Shown here: piece after piece, positions 62,940-64,000 of the stretch
How the letters are laid out: the number at the start of each line of letters is the position of its first letter
How positions within the stretch are numbered: the stretch's first letter is position 1
From: MVRV01 sp964646755
Lineage (GTDB): Bacteria > Desulfobacterota > Syntrophia > Syntrophales > Smithellaceae
NCBI GenBank assembly: GCA_964646755.1
Contig: CAZYIE010000013.1
Coordinates: 1 to 64,000, forward strand
DNA length: 64,000 nt
Direction of reading: 5' to 3'
The notes under the pieces: model-generated
What the model was told of the DNA's origin: nothing
The model's input: the letters and a program-made list of their open reading frames with translations, nothing else
Databases searched by the model: none
Program-made: the position numbers and the translations under genes

Positions 62940-64000
62940 TCAAAATTTGAACAGCTTGCTTATGAGCTGAGATTTCATCATGTCGCCACCGATCTTCAAT
63001 TTACCGGCGCTAAAGGCCTTCATGCTGTCGAGCCGTCCGGCGATGAGATCGATGAAATCAACATCGGCCATCCCGATGGTTGTTGTAGCATTGCCGGTTT
63101 TTCCGGCCTCTACCTTGCAAACTCCGCCTTTTACAACAACCATCCAATCCCCTCCGGTAGGGCCGGAGATGTTAAATTCGAAGGTTACGTCTTTGCCGGC
63201 GGCGACCGCCGCATTGAATACCGAGGGCATCTTTTCAAAAATCCCCTTAACGTCCATTTCTCCGCCGCTGCTCTTGGCCTTGTCAGCGCCATCTGCAGTC
63301 GGAGGAGTAAGGAAGGTCATCACTGCTGTGTTGAGATCGGCATAGTTTACAGCGCCCACCATGCTGTTGATTTTATCCCAGTTATCGCGAATGTCTTCCG
63401 GCGTCGGGACACATTCTGCTTCTCCGAGATGTACGCCGGTACCAGTCATGATGGCTGCCCTGTTGTAGTAACCGGCAGCCGCATTGAAGATGGCACCAGT
63501 ATCCGGACACTCTTCCGAGCAGAGATACAGAACGATCCCGGCAATGTAATCAGGGTTCATTTTCTGGAGCATTTCCGGCGGCAGAACATCTTCGGTCAGG
63601 CGGGACGCAGCAATCGGGGCAATCGTGTTCACTTTAATGTTGTATTTCGCGCCTTCCAATTTCAATGTGTTCATGAACCCCACAAGACCCAACTTTGCCG
63701 AACTATAGTTTGTCTGACCAAAATTGCCATACAGACCTGCCGCCGATGTGGTCATGATGATCCTGCCGAAACCATTGTCCCGCATCACCTGAAATGCAGG
63801 CTTGGTCACATTGTAGGCGCCGTTTAGGTGGACGGACAACACCGACGACCAGTTCTCCGGTTCCATCTTCAGTATGCCCTTGTCCCGGAGAATGCCGGCA
63901 TTGTTAATGAGAATATCAACCTTGCCGAAGGCGTCAACCGCCGTCTTTACGATGTTCGCCCCACCTTCTACCGTCGCCACGTTGTCGTAGTTCGCCACGG
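62940..64000 (-). CDS. SDR 3-hydroxyacyl-CoA dehydrogenase fused to SCP2 domain (5' end outside window)
   Basis: At least 353 aa shown; the first codon in the window (GTG in a VANYDNV context) is internal, as SDRs of this type continue N-terminally with the GGxGxxG cofactor loop. ILINNAGILRDKGI, the catalytic TNYSSAKLGLVGF (Y-x-x-x-K) and then a SCP2 sterol-carrier domain in the last 105 residues (EFNISGPTGGDWMVVVKGGVC). This is the layout of peroxisomal multifunctional enzyme 2. It lies 13 bp upstream of the SCPx-type thiolase gene. Confidence 0.92.
   Translation of the reverse strand, partial: VANYDNVATVEGGANIVKTAVDAFGKVDILINNAGILRDKGILKMEPENWSSVLSVHLNGAYNVTKPAFQVMRDNGFGRIIMTTSAAGLYGNFGQTNYSSAKLGLVGFMNTLKLEGAKYNIKVNTIAPIAASRLTEDVLPPEMLQKMNPDYIAGIVLYLCSEECPDTGAIFNAAAGYYNRAAIMTGTGVHLGEAECVPTPEDIRDNWDKINSMVGAVNYADLNTAVMTFLTPPTADGADKAKSSGGEMDVKGIFEKMPSVFNAAVAAGKDVTFEFNISGPTGGDWMVVVKGGVCKVEAGKTGNATTTIGMADVDFIDLIAGRLDSMKAFSAGKLKIGGDMMKSQLISKLFKF

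Overview
The window reads as a draft or metagenomic scaffold (one 10-base N gap at 25552-25561) from a Gram-negative, probably anaerobic bacterium. The best guess is a Desulfobacterota/Deltaproteobacteria member of the Syntrophales/Smithella type. This is inferred from the gene repertoire only: class 1B dihydroorotate dehydrogenase (PyrD+PyrK), split methylmalonyl-CoA mutase with MeaB, a mannose-type PTS remnant, AddAB-like nuclease and a very large acyl-CoA gene block. No rRNA or ribosomal protein marker is present, so the taxonomy is not proven.

Layout. 0-6 kb: acyl-CoA ligase with a truncated C-terminus, secreted ankyrin-repeat protein, secreted unknown protein, MltB-type lytic transglycosylase. 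6.2 kb: tRNA-Leu(UAA) with a clear promoter and terminator. 6.4-11.8 kb: a four-gene minus-strand unit (ParA/MinD-like ATPase, multi-TM HAMP protein without an output domain, zinc alcohol dehydrogenase, 852-aa protein with a dinucleotide-binding motif). 12-21 kb: MTA/SAH-type deaminase, DUF4139 protein, class I adenylate cyclase homologue, and an HrpA-type helicase split in two by a frameshift. 21-22.6 kb: MNT/HEPN pair and an MBL-fold hydrolase.

22.6-30.8 kb is the most interesting region: a complete diversity-generating retroelement (DGR). On the minus strand the order is target gene (formylglycine-generating-enzyme/C-type-lectin fold, ending in a variable repeat VR), avd, template repeat TR, a REP-associated transposase embedded in palindromic repeats, reverse transcriptase, then a secreted caspase-like protease whose start codon overlaps the RT stop. 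TR and VR align over 119 bp with 11 mismatches, and every one is at an adenine of the TR coding strand. Upstream lie a DUF4160/DUF2442 pair (plus strand) and two secreted DUF4384-like proteins, one sharing its leader sequence with the DGR target.

30.8-43 kb: pyrD-pyrK, rimI, PTS EIIA/EIIB/EIIC without EIID, addA-addB, methyltransferase, DUF2845 protein, acyltransferase-3. 43-46.5 kb: meaB, mutase small and large subunits. 46.9-64 kb: acyl-CoA dehydrogenases, ligases, enoyl-CoA hydratase and dienoyl-CoA isomerase homologues, two MaoC-type proteins, thioesterase, AMACR-like CoA racemase/transferase, SCPx-type thiolase and an SDR-SCP2 fusion cut by the window edge. Together these could activate and beta-oxidise 2-methyl-branched or similar acyl chains, with the resulting propionyl-/methylmalonyl-CoA handled by the neighbouring mutase; the substrate is inference.
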